From assembly GCA_947493995.1 (NCBI GenBank), contig CANLTJ010000003.1:93298-157297 (forward strand): DNA of 64,000 nucleotides, read 5' to 3'. Origin of the DNA: an uncultured Arachnia sp. (GTDB lineage: Bacteria > Actinomycetota > Actinomycetes > Propionibacteriales > Propionibacteriaceae). Both the position numbers and the translations under genes were made by a program. Below, piece by piece: positions 25,397 through 36,948 of the stretch; the stretch's first letter is position 1; each line of letters begins with the position of its first letter. A model generated the notes under the pieces. It searched no databases. It saw nothing but the letters and a program-made list of their open reading frames with translations, and was not told where the DNA came from.

Positions 25397-26196
25397 GACC
25401 AGGACTGCTTCCGCTGGAAGACGGCGGTTTCGAACCCCCGGGTGTGGAGGACTTCGAGTTCGGTCCGGCATTTCCGGGTGGTCCGGACTGGCTGATGTGG
25501 CTCAACAAGCCCGCGCTGCAGGCCATCATCGGTGCGCTCCTGGTGGTGATTCTGTGGTGGTGGGCATCTCGCAACCTGAAGGTCTCACCCTCCAAGGGGC
25601 AGTTCTTTGGTGAGTACATCTACGAGTTCGTGCGCAATGGCATTGCGCGCGACATCCTGCACCACGACTTCAAAAAGTTCCTGCCCTACCTGCTGGGGTT
25701 GTTCTCCTTTCTGCTCATCAACAACTGGTTCGGGGAGTTCTTCCTCTTCATGTATCCGACGTTCTCCAACGTCGGATACGCCTATGGCCTGGCCTTCCTC
25801 TCCTGGTGTGTCTACGTGGGTGCCGGGTTCGTGAAGTTTGGCTTCTCGGGCTTTCTCAGGCGTCAGCTGATCCCTGAAGGTGTGCCCTGGTACCTGCTGC
25901 CCATCATCATTCCGCTCGAGTTCCTGGCCAACTTCATCACACGCCCCGTAACACTGGCGTTGCGTCTGTTCGCGAACCTCTTCGCCGGACACCTCGTCGT
26001 GCTCGTCTTCGTCCTTGGGGGCAGCTACCTGCTGACCTACGACAACAACCTCTTCTACAACGTGAGCGGCGGGGTCTCGATCCTGTTCAGCTTGGCCGTC
26101 CTGTTCCTGGAGCTCTTCATCGGGGCTCTCCAGGCCTACATCTTCACCGTTCTGACCGCCCAGTACGTGTCCACCTCCATCTCCGAGGCACACTAA
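25393..26196 (+). CDS. atpB: ATP synthase subunit a
   Basis: 267 residues, about six membrane helices. Subunit a forms the two proton half-channels against the c-ring. The conserved arginine is in the helix PVTLALRLFANLFAGH, which is a reliable family signature, followed by the C-terminal helix ELFIGALQAYIFTVL. The GTG start overlaps the preceding gene by four bases. It heads the order B-E-F-H-A-G-D-C, complete in this window. Confidence 0.97.
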   Translation: MRPGLLPLEDGGFEPPGVEDFEFGPAFPGGPDWLMWLNKPALQAIIGALLVVILWWWASRNLKVSPSKGQFFGEYIYEFVRNGIARDILHHDFKKFLPYLLGLFSFLLINNWFGEFFLFMYPTFSNVGYAYGLAFLSWCVYVGAGFVKFGFSGFLRRQLIPEGVPWYLLPIIIPLEFLANFITRPVTLALRLFANLFAGHLVVLVFVLGGSYLLTYDNNLFYNVSGGVSILFSLAVLFLELFIGALQAYIFTVLTAQYVSTSISEAH

Positions 26197-26245
26197 AAGA
26201 CCGACTTCTCACCCATCCGGGTGACAAGCCACCGAAAGGAAAAAC

Positions 26246-27815
<1,570 letters not shown>

Positions 27816-27834
27816 GAAGCGAAAGCAGGACCCA

Positions 27835-29472
27835 ATGGCTGAACTCACCATCAGTCCCGATGAGATCCGGGACGCTCTGGACGATTTCGTCCAGTCCTAC
27901 CAGCCGTCCGCGGCGAGCAGGAGCGAAGTCGGCACCGTTGTCAGCTCCGGCGATGGCATCGCCCGCGTGGAGGGGCTGCCCTCCGCCATGGCCAACGAAC
28001 TGCTGCGTTTCGACGACGGGACGATGGGTATTGCCCTGAACCTGGACGAGCGGGAGATCGGCGTTGTTGTGCTCGGGGACTCCGAGGGCATCAACGAGGG
28101 CTCCGTGGTCCACGGCACGGGTGAGGTTCTGTCCGTCCCGGTGGGCGAGGGCTACCTGGGACGGGTCGTGGATGCCATCGGCAACCCCATCGACGGCCTC
28201 GGCGACATCAAGGGGCTCGATGAGCGTCGCGCCCTCGAGTTGCAGGCTGCTGGCGTGATGGATCGCCAGGAGGTCCGCGAGCCCCTGCAGACCGGCATCA
28301 AGGCGATCGATGCCATGACCCCCATCGGGCGTGGGCAGCGGCAGCTGATCATCGGGGACCGCAAGACGGGCAAGACGGCCATCGCGATCGACACGATCAT
28401 CAACCAGAAGGACAACTGGGCCTCCGGCGACGAGCAGAAGCAGGTCCGCTGCATCTACGTCGCCATCGGGCAGAAGGGCTCCACCATCGCCGAGGTGCGC
28501 AGCACCCTGGAGGCTGCGGGAGCTCTCGAGTACACCACCATCGTGCACGCCCCTGCCTCCGATCCGGCTGGCTACAAATACATTGCCCCCTACGCGGGCT
28601 CCGCGATCGGGCAGCACTGGATGTACCAGGGCAAGCACGTCCTCATCGTGTTCGACGACCTGACGAAACAGGCCGAGGCCTACCGCGCCATGTCGCTGCT
28701 GCTGCGGCGCCCCCCGGGACGTGAGGCCTACCCGGGCGACGTCTTCTACCTCCACTCCCGCCTGCTGGAGCGTTGTGCGAAGCTCTCCGACGAGCTCGGA
28801 GCTGGTTCGATGACGGGTCTGCCCATCATCGAGACCAAGGCCAACGACGTCTCGGCCTACATCCCCACCAACGTGATTTCCATCACCGATGGCCAGATCT
28901 TCCTGCAGTCCGACCTGTTCAATGCGAACCAGCGTCCCGCCATCGACGTGGGTATCTCCGTCTCCCGCGTGGGCGGTGCCGCCCAGGTGAAGGCCATGAA
29001 GGCCGTGTCCGGCTCGCTGAAGATCAATCTGGCCCAGTACCGGGACATGCAGGCTTTCGCCATGTTCGCCTCGGATCTGGATCCCACCTCGCGGCGGCAG
29101 CTCGATCGTGGTGCCCGCCTGGTGGAGCTTCTGCGGCAGGGCCAGTACGCGCCCTACCCCGTCGAGGACCAGGTCATCAGCGTGTGGTCGGGCAACTCCG
29201 GACACTTCGACGACGTCCCGGTGGACGACGTGCTGCGCTTTGAACAGGAATTCCTGGAGTACCTGCGCCACAACTCGGGCGTTCTCCAGGACATTGCTGA
29301 GACCAAGCTGTTCCCAGAAGAGGCGCAGGAGGCCACCGTCGATGCACTTGCGGACTTCAAGAAGGTCTTCAAGACCTCCGAGGGGAAGCTGCTCGTGGGG
29401 CGCGAGGAACATGAGCCGATGGAAGAAGATGAGATCGGCCAAGAGACCATCACTCGCCAGAAGCGGGGTTGA
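27835..29472 (+). CDS. atpA: ATP synthase subunit alpha
   Basis: 545 residues. The non-catalytic nucleotide-binding subunit of F1. The P-loop GDRKTGKT is at residues 174-181. The alpha-specific stretches [25 protein letters not shown] and [15 protein letters not shown] are present. The C-terminal extension of about 40 residues beyond the E. coli length is acidic, a feature shared with actinobacteria. AGCAGGA precedes the ATG. Confidence 0.97.
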   Translation: MAELTISPDEIRDALDDFVQSYQPSAASRSEVGTVVSSGDGIARVEGLPSAMANELLRFDDGTMGIALNLDEREIGVVVLGDSEGINEGSVVHGTGEVLSVPVGEGYLGRVVDAIGNPIDGLGDIKGLDERRALELQAAGVMDRQEVREPLQTGIKAIDAMTPIGRGQRQLIIGDRKTGKTAIAIDTIINQKDNWASGDEQKQVRCIYVAIGQKGSTIAEVRSTLEAAGALEYTTIVHAPASDPAGYKYIAPYAGSAIGQHWMYQGKHVLIVFDDLTKQAEAYRAMSLLLRRPPGREAYPGDVFYLHSRLLERCAKLSDELGAGSMTGLPIIETKANDVSAYIPTNVISITDGQIFLQSDLFNANQRPAIDVGISVSRVGGAAQVKAMKAVSGSLKINLAQYRDMQAFAMFASDLDPTSRRQLDRGARLVELLRQGQYAPYPVEDQVISVWSGNSGHFDDVPVDDVLRFEQEFLEYLRHNSGVLQDIAETKLFPEEAQEATVDALADFKKVFKTSEGKLLVGREEHEPMEEDEIGQETITRQKRG

Positions 29473-29478
29473 TCACTG

Positions 29479-30378
29479 ATGGCTAGCAGTCTGCGGGAGC
29501 TTCGGGAGCGTCGTCGCTCGGTGTCGACGACGCAGAAAATCACCCGTGCCATGGAAATGATCGCGGCCTCCCGGATCATCAAGGCGCAGAAGAATGCTCG
29601 TGCCGCCTTGCCCTACACACGTGCGATTACGCACGCTGTGTCGGCGCTGGCGACGCACTCCGAGGTGGAGCACCCTCTGCTGCACGATCACCAGCCGCCC
29701 CGGCGTTCCGCCATGCTGCTCATCACCGGTGACCGTGGCCTCGCTGGCGCCTACTCGGCCAACGTGATCAAGGCCGCCGAGCAACTGCACACGAGGTTGG
29801 TCAAGGAGGAGGGCCAGGAGAACGTGCAGTACATCACCGGGACCAAGGGTGTGGCCTACTTCGAGTTCCGTGACCGCCACATCGAACAGAGCTGGACAGG
29901 CTTCTCCGATGCGCCGACCTACGCACATGCGCGGGAGATCGCTGACGTCCTGATTGACAGGTTCCTCGCGCCCTTCGATGAGGGGGGCGTGGACCAGATC
30001 CATGTCGTCGGCACGCGGTTCGTCTCCACCCTGACCCAGCAGGCGACCGCTGTTCGGTTGCTGCCGCTTGTGGTCGAGGACCGAGATCACGAGCCCGGCG
30101 ACGGCGAGATCATTCCGTTCTACGACTTCGAGCCGAATGCATCCGCGGTGCTGGATCAGCTCCTTCCCATGTATGTGGCCAACCGCATCTACACCGCACT
30201 CCTGCAATCCGCGGCCTCCGAGCTGGCGAGTCGGCAGCGGGCCATGAAGTCTGCAACGGACAACGCGCAGGACCTGATCGAGACGCTGACCCGCGAGGCC
30301 AACCAGGCACGTCAGGCCGAGATCACCCAGGAAATCTCTGAAATCGTCGGCGGCGCCGTGGCGCTGTCCGAATCCTAA
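29479..30378 (+). CDS. atpG: ATP synthase subunit gamma
   Basis: 299 residues. The central rotor shaft. The N-terminal coiled coil starts with RERRRSVSTTQKITRAMEMIAASRI and the C-terminal helix ends with ITQEISEIVGGAVALSES, the paired helices that rotate inside the alpha/beta ring. The middle Rossmann-like domain has LLITGDRGLAGAYS. It begins six bases after atpA. Confidence 0.96.
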   Translation: MASSLRELRERRRSVSTTQKITRAMEMIAASRIIKAQKNARAALPYTRAITHAVSALATHSEVEHPLLHDHQPPRRSAMLLITGDRGLAGAYSANVIKAAEQLHTRLVKEEGQENVQYITGTKGVAYFEFRDRHIEQSWTGFSDAPTYAHAREIADVLIDRFLAPFDEGGVDQIHVVGTRFVSTLTQQATAVRLLPLVVEDRDHEPGDGEIIPFYDFEPNASAVLDQLLPMYVANRIYTALLQSAASELASRQRAMKSATDNAQDLIETLTREANQARQAEITQEISEIVGGAVALSES

Positions 30379-30385
30379 GACATGA

Positions 30386-31852
<1,467 letters not shown>

Positions 31853-31853
31853 C

Positions 31854-32264
31854 ATGGACCGGCCACCCCTGAAGGTGGAGATTGTCTCGGCCGATCGCCA
31901 GGTGTGGGCGGGGGACGTGATCAACATCATTGCCCGTACCACCGAAGGAGACATCGGCATCCTGCCGGGACACGAGCCACTCATGGCGGCGCTCGTCCCC
32001 AGCGTGGTGAACATTGTCACCTCGGACGGACGGAGCGAGACGCTCGCCGTCGACGGTGGCTTCATCTCCGTGGCGGAGGGCAACGTCTGGATCCTCAGCC
32101 AGGATGCAGTGATGGGCCAGGAGGTCACCCTCGATGAGGCACACCGTCAGCTCGCCGAACTGACCACATTGCGCGACGCCGGAGACATCACGGACGAACA
32201 GCTCCAGCATTTGCACATTCTGGATGCGCAGATTCGCGCTGGCACCACCGTGCAATCGGGCTAG
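31854..32264 (+). CDS. atpC: ATP synthase subunit epsilon
   Basis: 136 residues. It has the N-terminal beta sandwich (GDIGILPGHEPLMAAL) that contacts gamma and the c-ring, and a short C-terminal helical part, which in the family regulates ATP hydrolysis. It is the last gene of the ATP synthase set. The stop is TAG, and a strong hairpin follows at 32302-32331. Confidence 0.95.
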   Translation: MDRPPLKVEIVSADRQVWAGDVINIIARTTEGDIGILPGHEPLMAALVPSVVNIVTSDGRSETLAVDGGFISVAEGNVWILSQDAVMGQEVTLDEAHRQLAELTTLRDAGDITDEQLQHLHILDAQIRAGTTVQSG

Positions 32265-32301
32265 TCCCGCAGGGTTTTACACAACAATCGAATAACAATG
32301 T

Positions 32302-32331
32302 CGCCGGGGGACACGGAAGTGACCCCCGGCG
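32302..32331 (+). terminator. Terminator after atpC
   Basis: CGCCGGGGG (32302-32310) pairs perfectly with CCCCCGGCG (32323-32331) around a 12-base loop, 37 bases after the atpC stop. No T-run follows. It probably ends the ATP synthase transcript. Confidence 0.7.
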
Positions 32332-32369
32332 CATGCATGTTCCTGAAAGAAGCATGTATCTTTCTCATC

Positions 32370-32831
32370 ATGACCTGGGACGTCGTGGTAGTCGTCATGT
32401 GTGTGACGCTGCTCGTCGCCATGCCCTTCATCGGGCTGTATCTTCGCCGCCGCTGGCTCACGGGCCAGGGCGGCCTTTTTGATTGTGCGTACCGGGTCAG
32501 CGATGCTGTGCCGGGAGGCGGTTGGGTGCTGGGGCTCGCTCGTTATCGCGAGGACCGCTTGGAATGGTTCCGCGCATTCTCCCTCGGGCTGCGTCCCAAT
32601 GTGTCACTGACGCGCAGCACGGCGGCGTACGTGTACCAACGCCCAGCCAGCGGTTTGGAGCAGGTGGTGTTGTTCGAGAACTCCCACGTCATCCTGGTAC
32701 GTGATCGCAGTTCTGGACGCGAACTCACGTTTGCGATGGACGGGGACACCGTCGTGGGGTTGATCACGTGGCTCGAGTCGGCTCCGCCCGGGAGCCACTA
32801 CATCCGCACACGACAGGACTCGCCCCTGTAG
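32370..32831 (+). CDS. DUF2550 single-span membrane protein
   Basis: 153 residues. One N-terminal membrane helix (about residues 3-25), then a soluble domain with basic YLRRRWLTG and GGWVLGLARYREDRLEWFRAFSLGLRP, matching the actinobacterial DUF2550 family that nearly always sits after atpC (Rv1312 in M. tuberculosis). The function is unknown. The start ATG at 32370 fits the hydrophobic onset; TATCTT ends seven bases before it, so the mRNA may be leaderless. Confidence 0.75.
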   Translation: MTWDVVVVVMCVTLLVAMPFIGLYLRRRWLTGQGGLFDCAYRVSDAVPGGGWVLGLARYREDRLEWFRAFSLGLRPNVSLTRSTAAYVYQRPASGLEQVVLFENSHVILVRDRSSGRELTFAMDGDTVVGLITWLESAPPGSHYIRTRQDSPL

Positions 32832-32880
32832 GGAGTTGTGCCCGTGGCGGAGGCATTGCCCGGGGTTCGCAGGCCAGAGC

Positions 32881-33510
32881 CTACGTCGTGCGCTTGCGCT
32901 TCCCCGGCGGTTCGCGGTCCGTCCCGGGAACCCAGAGCACATCCCCGTCGGCGCCATTGGTGGTGCGGGTCATGATGAACAGCAGATCGCTCAGCCTGTT
33001 GAGATAGGTGAGCGCCAGCAGGCTCACCCCTCCCTCGCCCGGCTCGTCCGCCACCTCGCTCCCGTGAAGCTCGAGGCACCGCCACGCCACTCGTTCCGCC
33101 CGGCGGCACACTGTCCGGGCGACATGGAGCTGGGCGCCGGACGGCGTTCCACCGGGAAGGATGAAGGAACGGAGGTTGGGTAGATCCTCACTGAGTTCGT
33201 CGCACCAGGCTTCCAGCCGATCGATCGAGGGCTGTTCAATGCGCAGTGGCGGCCATTCGGGGGCTTCCTGCAGCGGTGTGGCCAGATCCGCCCCAACGTC
33301 GAACATTTCATTGCGAATCAGCGCCAACATTTCGTTGACCCGTTCCGGCAGCCCACCGAGCGCGACGGCCAGCGCAATGGCGGCGTTCGCCTCGTCGACA
33401 GTGCCATAGGCCTCCACACGAAGATCCGTCTTCTGAGCCTCGGAGTTGTCGGCCAAGCGAGTCCGGCCGGCGTCGCCGGTGCGGGTGTAGATGCGTGTCA
33501 GGTTCACCAT
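32881..33510 (-). CDS. ATP:cob(I)alamin adenosyltransferase, PduO type
   Basis: 209 residues. It converts cob(I)alamin to adenosylcobalamin, the cofactor of methylmalonyl-CoA mutase. PduO-family motifs are present: the N-terminal TRIYTRTGDAGRTRL ATP loop, VEAYGTVDEANAAI, FDVGADLATP and LPGGTPSGAQLHVARTVCRRAER. Start is the ATG with TTGGAG upstream; another ATG four codons earlier is possible. A methylmalonyl-CoA epimerase gene is 6 kb away, consistent with a propionate pathway. The same gene lies near atpC in mycobacteria (Rv1314c). Confidence 0.9.
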   Translation of the reverse strand: MVNLTRIYTRTGDAGRTRLADNSEAQKTDLRVEAYGTVDEANAAIALAVALGGLPERVNEMLALIRNEMFDVGADLATPLQEAPEWPPLRIEQPSIDRLEAWCDELSEDLPNLRSFILPGGTPSGAQLHVARTVCRRAERVAWRCLELHGSEVADEPGEGGVSLLALTYLNRLSDLLFIMTRTTNGADGDVLWVPGTDREPPGKRKRTT

Positions 33511-33540
33511 GTGCTCCAACATAGTGCGAAGCTGTGCGAT

Positions 33541-34191
33541 GTGAAGAAGACTCTCCTGTTCCCCCTGGCCGTCGGTTGCCTTCTGCTCCATGCCTGCGGT
33601 GATGCCAATCAGTCCTCGTCCGGTGACGAGATGGTGCAAGCCACCTCCTGTTCGTACCCGGTGGGTGGGGATCCCGCCAGACCGGTGGATCCCCCGCCGA
33701 CAACCGATATCAGCAATGCGGGCACCTCCACAGCCACTCTGTCGCTGACCGCCGGTGATGTGGAGATCACCCTGGATCGGGAGGGCGCTCCCTGCACGGT
33801 CAACTCCTTCGAGTCGCTGGCTGCGCAGGGCTTCTTCGACGACACGGACTGTCACAGGCTGACGGATTTCGGGATCTTCGTCCTGCAGTGCGGAGATCCG
33901 ACCGGAACGGGTACGGGCGGCCCCGGCTACTCGTTCGCAGACGAGACGGACAGCTCCATGACCTACCCAGCGGGCACCGTCGCGATGGCCAATGCGGGCC
34001 CGGACACCAATGCCTCCCAGTTCTTTCTCGTCTGGGATGACTCGGAACTGCCCCCGGACTACACCGTCTTCGGCACCATGGACCAGGCCGGACTGGATGT
34101 CGTGGCGGGAATCGCCGCCCAGGGGGTGGAGGCCGATGGCTCCGAACGTCCCATCGCGGAAGCCCGGATCACGTCGGTGACGTTGGGCTGA
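33541..34191 (+). CDS. Cyclophilin-type peptidyl-prolyl isomerase lipoprotein
   Basis: 216 residues from GTG. The signal sequence ends in LLHAC, with lipidated C19, then a tether to about residue 55. The cyclophilin domain covers about 65-215, with DVEITLDREGAPCTVNSFESL, FFDDTDCHRLTDFGIFVLQCGDP, NTNASQFF in the form DTNASQFFLVW, and YTVFGTM. It lacks the classical FHR triad arginine context (CHRLTD is present instead, as in PpiB of actinobacteria). It should fold proteins on the outer face of the membrane. Only 30 bases separate it from the divergent adenosyltransferase gene. Confidence 0.85.
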   Translation: MKKTLLFPLAVGCLLLHACGDANQSSSGDEMVQATSCSYPVGGDPARPVDPPPTTDISNAGTSTATLSLTAGDVEITLDREGAPCTVNSFESLAAQGFFDDTDCHRLTDFGIFVLQCGDPTGTGTGGPGYSFADETDSSMTYPAGTVAMANAGPDTNASQFFLVWDDSELPPDYTVFGTMDQAGLDVVAGIAAQGVEADGSERPIAEARITSVTLG

Positions 34192-34219
34192 CCCGGGCAG
34201 CGTGGGCGCCCGTCGCGAT

Positions 34220-34987
34220 TCAGCTGATGAACCTACGCAGTACTGCGGTGAAGGCCTCGGGCTCATCGGCGTGCACCCAGTGCCCCGCCCTCTTCAGGGT
34301 GACCTGGACCACGCGCGGGAACAGCTCTCGCATGGCTGTCATGTCATTCTCGTGCACGTAGTCGGATCGCCCGCCCGCAACCCACCACGTGGGACCATCC
34401 CAGCACTTGTCGATCGCAGGCCACCCGGCGACGATGTGGAGGTTGTCCCCGAGCAGGTCCAGATTCGCATTCCACGCCCAGTGGCCACCGCGACGTTTCA
34501 GGTTCTGGAGCAGGAAACCGCGCACCACCGGATCGGGGATGTCTCGTGCGAGCCGCTTGTCCGCGTCGGATCGACTCGTGACCGCCGCGATGTCGAGGTT
34601 CCGCATGGCGGTGACGAGATCGGCGAACTGTGACGTGGCGCCGTTGCGTGAGGGAGAGGTGTCCACCACCATGAGTCGTGAGACGAGATCCGGATGGTGC
34701 AGTGCGAGACGCATGGCCACTTTGCCGCCCAGCGAGTGCCCGACGAGAGTGGTCGGCTCGGCGACGACGTCGCGCAGCCACTCCGCCACGATGTCTGCCT
34801 GCTCGTCGAGGCTGAAGTCGACGGTCCAGGGGGAGGCGCCATGGTTGGGTTGGTCCACCATCCAACTGGTGGCCAGGTCACCGATGTTGGATGCGATGCT
34901 GCTGAAGTTCTTGCCCTGGCCGAACAGGCCGTGGATGAAGACCACCTGCGAGGGCCCCTCGCCAAGGGTGGTGTGGTGCAGGTTCAT
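34220..34987 (-). CDS. Alpha/beta-fold hydrolase (YbfF-like esterase)
   Basis: 255 residues. The nucleophile elbow GHSLGGK gives catalytic Ser85, the oxyanion region is VFIHGLFGQGKNF, and the catalytic His lies in AGHWVHADEPEAF near residue 237. This is the esterase/thioesterase YbfF-type subgroup. The natural substrate is unknown. Its ATG overlaps the stop of the upstream 93-residue zinc-motif gene by four bases, and nucS is the gene before that, so all three may be one transcript. Confidence 0.8.
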   Translation of the reverse strand: MNLHHTTLGEGPSQVVFIHGLFGQGKNFSSIASNIGDLATSWMVDQPNHGASPWTVDFSLDEQADIVAEWLRDVVAEPTTLVGHSLGGKVAMRLALHHPDLVSRLMVVDTSPSRNGATSQFADLVTAMRNLDIAAVTSRSDADKRLARDIPDPVVRGFLLQNLKRRGGHWAWNANLDLLGDNLHIVAGWPAIDKCWDGPTWWVAGGRSDYVHENDMTAMRELFPRVVQVTLKRAGHWVHADEPEAFTAVLRRFIS

Positions 34988-35265
34988 GCGTTGAGTCTCC
35001 AGCAGTGCCGGTGCCAGTGGCGCCGCTCCTCGAGACCGGAATCGAAGCCGAGACCCGGTGTTTCCGGCCACGCGACCACGTGCGCCGTGCCCGCGGGTAT
35101 GGCGTTGTGACAGCCGGGACAGGTGTAGGACTTGGTGGCGCGGTCAGCCGGCACATCGCGCACCAGGAACGTGCCGCGGCGCGTGACCTTGCGGCTGGCA
35201 TGGCGGGAGGCATCCAGCGGGCGTGGAGCGCGCAGATGCTTGCTGGGACGTCGATTCGAGGGCAT
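34984..35265 (-). CDS. Small CxxC protein next to nucS, unknown function
   Basis: 93 residues. The N-terminal 45 residues are very basic and probably disordered. The C-terminal half has C49-x-x-C52 (YTCPGCHNAI), then AHVVAWPE and a final HWHRHCW with C88 and several histidines, a plausible CCHC zinc site. I know similar short proteins beside nucS in other actinobacteria, often mislabelled as ATP/GTP-binding. The function is unknown; nucleic-acid binding is an inference from the basic tail and zinc motif. Confidence 0.65.
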   Translation of the reverse strand: MPSNRRPSKHLRAPRPLDASRHASRKVTRRGTFLVRDVPADRATKSYTCPGCHNAIPAGTAHVVAWPETPGLGFDSGLEERRHWHRHCWRLNA

Positions 35266-35275
35266 GGCGGGTTCT

Positions 35276-35968
35276 CTAGAAAAGTCTCTCGTCGGAGTTG
35301 TCCATCCCCCGCAGCAGGTCGTAGTCGATGACGCGGCAGGAGATTCCGCGATCGGCCGCAAGAGTGGCTGCCTGCGGTTTGATCTGCTGGGCGGCGAACA
35401 CCCCGTGGACGGGAGCCAACTGCGGGTCGCGATTCATCAGATCGAGGTAGCGGGTCAGCTGCTCCACTCCGTCGATCTCCCCGCGCCTCTTGACCTCCAC
35501 CGCGACGTGTCCGCCGTTGTGGTCACGAAGAAGCAGGTCAACCGGCCCGATGGGCGTGTAGTACTCCCGTTTGACGAGCTGCCATCCTTCACCAAAAGTG
35601 GTGGGGTGCTCCGCGAGCAACGTCTGCAGGTGCGCCTCCACCCCGTCCTTCTGCAGGCCGGGGTCCACGCCAAACGTGTGGTCGCTGTCGAGGTGAACCT
35701 CACCCAGACGGATCTGGAGAGTGTCACCGTCGCGGGAGCGCACCTCCCATAGTTGTGTGACTCCCGACTCCTTGGCGTCGCCGTCGGGCTCGGAGATGGT
35801 CAGATTGCAGGGTGCGCTCATCCAGTTCAGGGGCTTGTAGGCACGGTCATCGGCATGGACCGAGACCGAGCCGTCCGCCTTGAGAATGATCAGCCGCTTG
35901 GCCATCGGCAGATGGGCGGACAGTCGTCCCGCATAGTCCACCTGACATTCCGCAATCACCAAACGCAC
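35276..35968 (-). CDS. nucS: Mismatch-specific endonuclease NucS/EndoMS
   Basis: 230 residues. In actinobacteria lacking MutS/MutL, NucS cuts both strands at G/T, G/G and T/T mismatches and keeps mutation rates low. The N-terminal domain binds DNA. The RecB-like nuclease core has D144 in PVDLLLRD and E158-x-K160 in AVEVKRR. The last residues (DNSDERLF) resemble the C-terminal sliding-clamp peptide. GTG start is supported by TAGATT exactly six bases upstream (leaderless). A zinc-motif protein and a hydrolase gene follow in the same direction. Confidence 0.93.
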   Translation of the reverse strand: MRLVIAECQVDYAGRLSAHLPMAKRLIILKADGSVSVHADDRAYKPLNWMSAPCNLTISEPDGDAKESGVTQLWEVRSRDGDTLQIRLGEVHLDSDHTFGVDPGLQKDGVEAHLQTLLAEHPTTFGEGWQLVKREYYTPIGPVDLLLRDHNGGHVAVEVKRRGEIDGVEQLTRYLDLMNRDPQLAPVHGVFAAQQIKPQAATLAADRGISCRVIDYDLLRGMDNSDERLF

Positions 35969-35974
35969 GGCATC

Positions 35975-35980
35975 AATCTA
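35975..35980 (-). promoter_or_regulatory. Leaderless -10 element (TAGATT) of nucS
   Basis: On the minus strand TAGATT is followed by exactly six bases and the GTG at 35968; no ribosome-binding site lies between. Confidence 0.5.
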
Positions 35981-36003
35981 GCAAAGCCCGGCAAGCGTCA
36001 TTC

Positions 36004-36795
36004 CTACTGCAGCGACAGCATGAATGACAGCGCGAAGCCTCCCGCCGTGCTGAGTGCGACGGCCGGTCCGCCGTGCTCGTAGGCCTCCGGCATGAGGGTG
36101 TCGGCCAGCGACGCGATGACGGCGCCCGCAGCGAAGGCCAGCGGCAGGGAAATGGTCTCGGGGTCGCTCCCGGCCAGTGGGCCGGCTCCGAGGATGACGG
36201 AGAACACCAGCAGCACGGCACACACGCCCCACAGGGTGAGGATCGAGCGCCTGGACTGGCCATTGGTGCGCATGGAGGCCGCCCCCACCAGCGATTCCGG
36301 CAAATTGGACACGAAAATGGCAGCGAGCAGTGCGAGGCCGCCGGTGCCCTCGCCGAGGGAGACGCCGAGAGCGACGTTCTCCGGGATTCCGTCGAGCGTC
36401 ACCGCGGCGAGCAGGGCAAGTCCTGCCGCTCCGCTGACGGAGGCGGTGCTCGGCGGGCGCTCGTCGGAGGCCGCGTCGGTGTCCAGCTTGGCGCTGCCCT
36501 CGAGTTCGTCGGCGGGCAGGGAACGATGTTCCGGCTGTGCCCACCGGTCAAGCAGCGCGCTGAGTGCGGTGAAGACGACCGCGCCCGCCAGCAGCCCGAG
36601 GACAGCCCTGATGATGCCTCCACGTTCGTAGGCGTCCTCGAAGAGTTCAAACGAGAGAGCCGTGATGAGAGCACCGGCAGCGAACGACAGCAAGATGGCG
36701 AGCAGGCGCTTCGGCAAGGTGAAGCGCACACCGATGAACGCCCCGATCACCAGGGCGCTGGAGGCGATCACTCCGAACAGGGCGGCATCCCACAT
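36004..36795 (-). CDS. ZIP-family metal transporter
   Basis: 263 residues with about eight membrane spans. The ZIP metal-binding helices are visible: TLDGIPENVALGVSLGEG (TM4, with the H-replaced-by-D pattern DGIPEN of the GufA/ZupT group) and ALLAAIFVSNLPESL (TM5). It imports zinc or another divalent metal. An internal cytoplasmic loop of about 40 residues is acidic and Ser-rich. ATG at 36795 was taken over a TTG four codons upstream. The gap of 153 bases upstream probably holds its promoter, but I see no metal-responsive operator I can name. Confidence 0.82.
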   Translation of the reverse strand: MWDAALFGVIASSALVIGAFIGVRFTLPKRLLAILLSFAAGALITALSFELFEDAYERGGIIRAVLGLLAGAVVFTALSALLDRWAQPEHRSLPADELEGSAKLDTDAASDERPPSTASVSGAAGLALLAAVTLDGIPENVALGVSLGEGTGGLALLAAIFVSNLPESLVGAASMRTNGQSRRSILTLWGVCAVLLVFSVILGAGPLAGSDPETISLPLAFAAGAVIASLADTLMPEAYEHGGPAVALSTAGGFALSFMLSLQ

Positions 36796-36948
36796 GGGAC
36801 CAAGCAAACCACACGAACCGGGCTCTATCCGCGGGTTCGGGCCCGAAAGCGCGACCGGAGACTACGCGATCACTGCCCGCTGAGCCGGATATGTCCTCGG
36901 TGCGCAGTGCGTGCGGCGTGTCGGGTCGGGTGGGCGCCGTGACCGGTA

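Noticed and set aside
36814..36839. CGAACC/GGTTCG hairpin upstream of the ZIP gene as a metal operator
   Set aside because: A six-pair stem with a 14-base loop is too weak and matches no metal-regulator operator I know.
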